A DNA stretch of 64,000 bases, from positions 84,287,537-84,351,536 of the forward strand of contig OZ025240.1 in assembly GCA_964019155.1 (NCBI GenBank), in the 5' to 3' direction. Made by a program: the position numbers and the translations under genes. The notes beneath the pieces are model-generated. The model saw nothing but the letters and a program-made list of their open reading frames with translations. It searched no databases and was not told the DNA's origin. This stretch comes from Osedax fenrisi. Lineage: Eukaryota > Annelida > Polychaeta > Sabellida > Siboglinidae. Below, in pieces: positions 42,101-47,549 of this stretch (its first letter is position 1; each line of letters starts with the position of its first letter).

Positions 42101-45100
42101 AGTAATAGTTGAACAAGTAGATAGGATTTTATTCGAGAAAAAGTTAGAAAATTCATTACAGAGTTTATTTTTAGGAATATTTGGTATGTAAGGTATGTGT
42201 AAAGGGGGATCAGGTGCAATAAGTTTTCTAGCTAAGGCAAATGTGGCACGAGGATTGGAGGAAAGGCTATTGATTTTATTAATATAGTAAGAAGATTTTG
42301 CTTTACTGATTTGTGATTTGTAGAATTTGCGATGATTAGTAAACGATAAAAGGTTTTCAGGAGAAGACATACGACGATATGTTCTTTCAGTTTTACGTAG
42401 AGATCGCTTGAGTTTAACAAGATGAGGTGTAAACCATGGGCAATTAGTATGCAGGGAAATAGTAGTAGATATGATGGGGGCATATTTTTCAAGAAGAAGG
42501 GAGAGAGTGGAGTTTATAGATTCAGGGGATATGGGTAGGGATACAAGAATTGATACAAGTTCAGAGGAAAATAAAGGAATATTAATAGATTTTATTTTTC
42601 TATAATGAATGAGTTTCTTGGATAGAGAAGGAAGCAGAGGGAGGATAACTGTAAAAGTTATGATGAAATGGTCTGTTAGAAGATCAGATTTTGTACAATT
42701 AATTAAACAATTACATGAATCATGAGACCTGCAAAAAATAAGGTCGAGAGAATGCCCAGCTGTATGGGTAGGAAAATTTACAACTTGATTCATGTCTAGG
42801 GAGTCGGTAAGACACTTGAAGATTGAATGAGGATATTGGGTTGAGTGAAAATGATAGTTAAAATCACCGAGTATAGTGGTCTGGTGTTTAGTGGAGATTG
42901 GAATATTCAAAATGAGATCATTAAATTCATTAAAGAACGTAGTATAGTCAGGTTTTGGAGGTCTATAAATAATATAAATAGAAAATGTAATGTTCGCCTT
43001 GGAGAATGAAAAGGAAACCGAGAGACAATCACTATACGAAAAAGTAGGATGGGTGAAAGTAGGGGTAGGTAAATCATGATGTATGAGAACTCCTACACCA
43101 CCTCCACGACCATAAGTGCGGGAAGAGATAAATAGTGTGTAACCTATATCAAGAAAAAGGGAGAAAATATCAGTGTCATCAGGTGAGATCCATGTTTCTG
43201 TGAGGGCAATTAGCCTGAGGGACGATGATTTAAGGTAGGCCAATAATAAAAGAGAATTTGCTCTAAGAGATCGAATATTGATGAGAGCCATTCTTACACT
43301 TAGTCATGTGGTAGTAGTTGAATTATCAGATAAATCATGTGGAGAGTGGGAAGGAGGAGATAAAGAAGAAATATGTTGTGAATCAGGAACAGAATTAGAG
43401 GAAGATGAATTATGTAGTGGAACAGAGGTAGAAGAATTGATATTTGCGGACATAATAATAGGTTGATCAGAAGTAGGGGAATTAGTATTTGAGGAAGGAT
43501 CGCTAGGTGATGGAACAAAGGTAGGGGAGTTGGTATTTGAGGAAGGATTACTAGGTGAGGAATCGGAAATAGGGGGGTTGGAATTTTCGGGAGGATTAGT
43601 TGGTTGGGGGTCGGAATTATTATTAAGGGAATAATTACTAGATAAGGGAATGGAAGATATATATTTAATGTAGGAAGATTCCCAGTCAGTAAGGAGAATT
43701 GAAGGTATGGTAATTGGGGGTAGAGACCAGTCTATATAATTAGATATAGTGCGAATTTCAAATAAATTTGTATGAGTATTAAATATAGGTTTTTTATTTA
43801 TAGGGGTCATTTTCAATTTATAAGCATGGTAAAGGACTTTGCCTAACAAACGGGTTTTATAGGGAAGGGAGTTTCGTAAATATAGATGGGAGAATCTGGG
43901 ATTTGATTTAAAGGAACTAAATCGTCTGAAAAATTTGTCACGGAATGTTTTATTTGAGAACTGGATTATTGCAATGTGATTTTTAAATGTGACTATAGAA
44001 ATGGATATTTTAGGGAGTAACATATGAGTTAAAATTGATGAAATGTAATCAATATTCATATCAGACTGTTTTAAATGTTCAATAACAAGTGAACAGTTAC
44101 CTAGAATATTATTAAGTAGAAGTTTACGGGGTATGGGATGATTATAGGATGGGGTAGAAGAATGAGGTATAAGGGGGACGTTAGGAGATTGAATAGGGGT
44201 AGGAGAAGAGGAGATTCTAATAGCAGATGCGTAGGATTTATTAAAAGGTAAACAAGGGAAAGATGATGGGAGATTAGCGGTTGAGAAGGATGGGGGGAAA
44301 GTCTTAAGTTCCATAAGTTTAGGTATATGACATTGGGCAGGTATAGGGGTTCGGATGGGGGGACTAGTGGGACGTATAGGAGTAGGGGTAACTAGAGGAG
44401 AGGAGAATGTAGTGGATGTATTTGATGAGGTGTTTAGGAGGCAAGAGGGACATGTAAATGTGAAATTAGGGGAAGAAAAAATGGCAAGGGCATATGATGG
44501 AGGGGGACCATTGATATGTGTCCATGATTTGGATATAATTGATGCTGGGAAGAGGCATACATGATGGTAGAATGATTTACACGATATACATGGTAGGTCA
44601 GAGCTAGAAGCAGGTTCTTTGCAATAATGACATACAACTGCCATAATAGAGACACGTGCTAGCTAATAGATTAGCTCGAGTAACGTTATATCTATAGGTA
44701 TTATATAATAATATAGTAAGCAGTTAAGTCGACTCCACGTATATGATAGATTCTCCGGTACAGTGGGAACTCTTCGTGCGGGTAGATTCTACGGATATGC
44801 GACCGATTCTTCAGTACAGGACCAGTACCTCAAATATTAAGGGCAATGAGGGCAGCGAATAGAACACGTGAGTAGTTACATAACCTCAGTGAAAAAGGGT
44901 AGTCCAGCTACCCGTGCATGAAGTCCTAGGGGATATCTCCAGGAACGTAGAACGTAGTGTACGATCTTGTATAGTGCACACTATACACAGTGTACACTAT
45001 ACGAAACACAATATGTGTAGTGTATAGGATTTAAATATAATGTGGAGAATATTATTGATAAATTCTATAGAAATCAAATAATTGCGTATGAATAGAAATT

Positions 45101-45159
45101 GTTATGCTACATTTGTATGAATTAAAACACGTCTGGTCAGTTCGAATGCAAAAGTAAAA

Positions 45160-45201
<42 letters not shown>

Positions 45202-45787
45202 CTATGTATACTATTTAATTTAATAAAATTGTATATACATACAACTTATATTTAAGTACGAGTAATATATATTTTAATAATTCATATATTATAATATTTA
45301 ATTAACTTCCTATATATATACTCATACTATGATATCGGGTTCAGATGTACACCTATACAATACTACTATTTTAAGTGTCTTAGTTACTAGTACACAACTA
45401 GATATATCTTTATATTTAAGTTGAACTTAGTTGAACTTAAGTTATAAACTATAGTTTATCTTACGTTTATATGTTACCATCGACTTAAGTTGAACTTATT
45501 TTCATCTTAAGTTGAACTTAAGTTATTGATGTAGTTGAATGCTGTGATAACTTGATATTATATAACCAACACTAATACATATGTAGAGATATGCCGGTAA
45601 GACAACAACAACATCAGCGATGTCATGCCGATGGCCAAACTGAAGACGCGAACAATGTAGTATATACTAAAGATAACAATGTTTACAGTAACCGTGATGT
45701 AGTACAGGTTTATAAAGAGGTTTGCCTCTATTGATGATGATAACTAGTTGTGCAACGCTTTAATACGTCATCTTAAATAGATACAAC

Positions 45788-45842
<55 letters not shown>

Positions 45843-46584
45843 ATGGGAATACAATTATAAAATAAATATTTTTTTTTAATTTAAACCACGAATAAAAGCA
45901 ATAATTAATAATTTAAAATAGATACTTTTCTCTAGTAAAATTTTTTTAATTTCATTTTAAATAAGTAGCTCTTATGTTAACATAATATGTATGGTAATAT
46001 AATACTTCTTATATTACCATACTGTAGATATAGGTAAGTATAAGTATATATATATATATATATCCTCATAACAACACCTATCTCCATGGTTCACATTTAA
46101 CAAACGCTCTGCTTATCGCATATTATCTATTGTTCATTCCTCAATATACTCTTCAAATTGCCCTTCATATATTTCTGCTTCTCTTGTAAAAAGAGCTCCC
46201 CTTCCATCACTTAGAAACCATGCATCTCACCTTCTATCTACCCCTATTCTACGTCCCTCAAAAATGAATACTCGGGCACTGAGTTATATTGGTCCTAAGC
46301 TATGGAATTCACTCCCGCCCTATATTAGATCCATAAAATCGCATAAAACATTCATGAAATATATACAACAATTGATCTCAGTTGGGAACCTGAATTACTA
46401 ATATTGTTTGTCATTATTATTTTATTAATTAATTTCCGTACGGCTTATTCTATTTTATTGTATTATTATTATTGGTATTTATTGTTTACCTACTTTTATT
46501 ATTTGTATTCTATTATATACACTTTTGAGAAATCATTTATGATTTATTTAAGTGTCTAAATAAACATTCAATCAATCAATCAAT

Positions 46585-46618
<34 letters not shown>

Positions 46619-47222
46619 TATGTATATAGGTAGTTATTACATTGAATTGTATAATACAAAATAAACAATTTCTCATATATAATTAATTATATATCTTCAG
46701 AATAGGGAAGTAGTTTTACAATTACTATAATATTTGTTTTCAGTTGTAATGTATGTGTTTAGCCAGTTGAGATTATATCCGTAATTGTAGATGTAGGCAG
46801 TCTGTAATCAGTTGTTAACCGGCATTATCACGGTTGATCACATTGAAAGAGGAGTTTAGTTATATTGATACTGACAATAGTGACTCACTATTAGTAAGAT
46901 GCCATATCGAAGTATGGAAAGTATAACATTCAGAGGTTTAGAAGCATATTTTATAACATTTGATTTGTTAATCGATGCGTGTATTTGTTATATAATTCTA
47001 TCGTATAATTTCTATTTATAATTTGTAAGTCGTAGTGCACTCGGTAATATTGCATTATATATTATATGTAACTAATATGAAGAGTGAAACGCTATAATCG
47101 ATGGTATTAGAAATTGTATTTCTAATTTTTATAAAATAATATATATTTTTAATAAAATTATAAAAACTATTGTATTTTATTCTTATATTTTAAGTTTGTG
47201 TATTAGTATGTAATGTCTGAGA

Positions 47223-47264
<42 letters not shown>

Positions 47265-47503
47265 TATATATACTATATTCTATAGAATGTGGGGAATGTG
47301 TATATGTATATATATACATATATATATATATATATAATAAGTTTATAATACTTATATTTTACCATCACAATTTAAATACAATCTCCATAGTTTTTTTTAA
47401 TTTTTTGTTATTACTATAGTAATATATATACTCATAATTGTGTTTCAACGGATGATCATAAGCTTTGCTTCAATATCTATCCGTGTTCTTATACCACATT
47501 GTG

Positions 47504-47549
<46 letters not shown>

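Larger units (their letters stand above)
40320..44960 (-). mobile_element. Almost intact CR1/L2-like LINE with two ORFs in one frame
   Basis: Order on the minus strand: 5' UTR (about 44960-44645), ORF1 (44644-43304), a 12-nt gap, ORF2 (43291-40658, with a further open stretch to 40487), 3' UTR, and an end at CATCATCATATATATATA. Endonuclease and reverse transcriptase catalytic motifs are all intact. ORF1 and ORF2 share a frame, split only by a UGA. It lies in the intron between coiled-coil exons 22 and 23, in antisense to that gene. Confidence 0.88.

Noticed and set aside
43278..44564. Plus-strand ORFs over LINE ORF1
   Set aside because: Antisense shadows of the Ser/Pro-rich ORF1.
46852..46897. 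Possible 42-nt coiled-coil exon EFSYIDTDNSDSLL before a GTAAGA donor
   Set aside because: Phase would allow it between exons 23 and 24, but the acceptor (gaaagag) is very poor.
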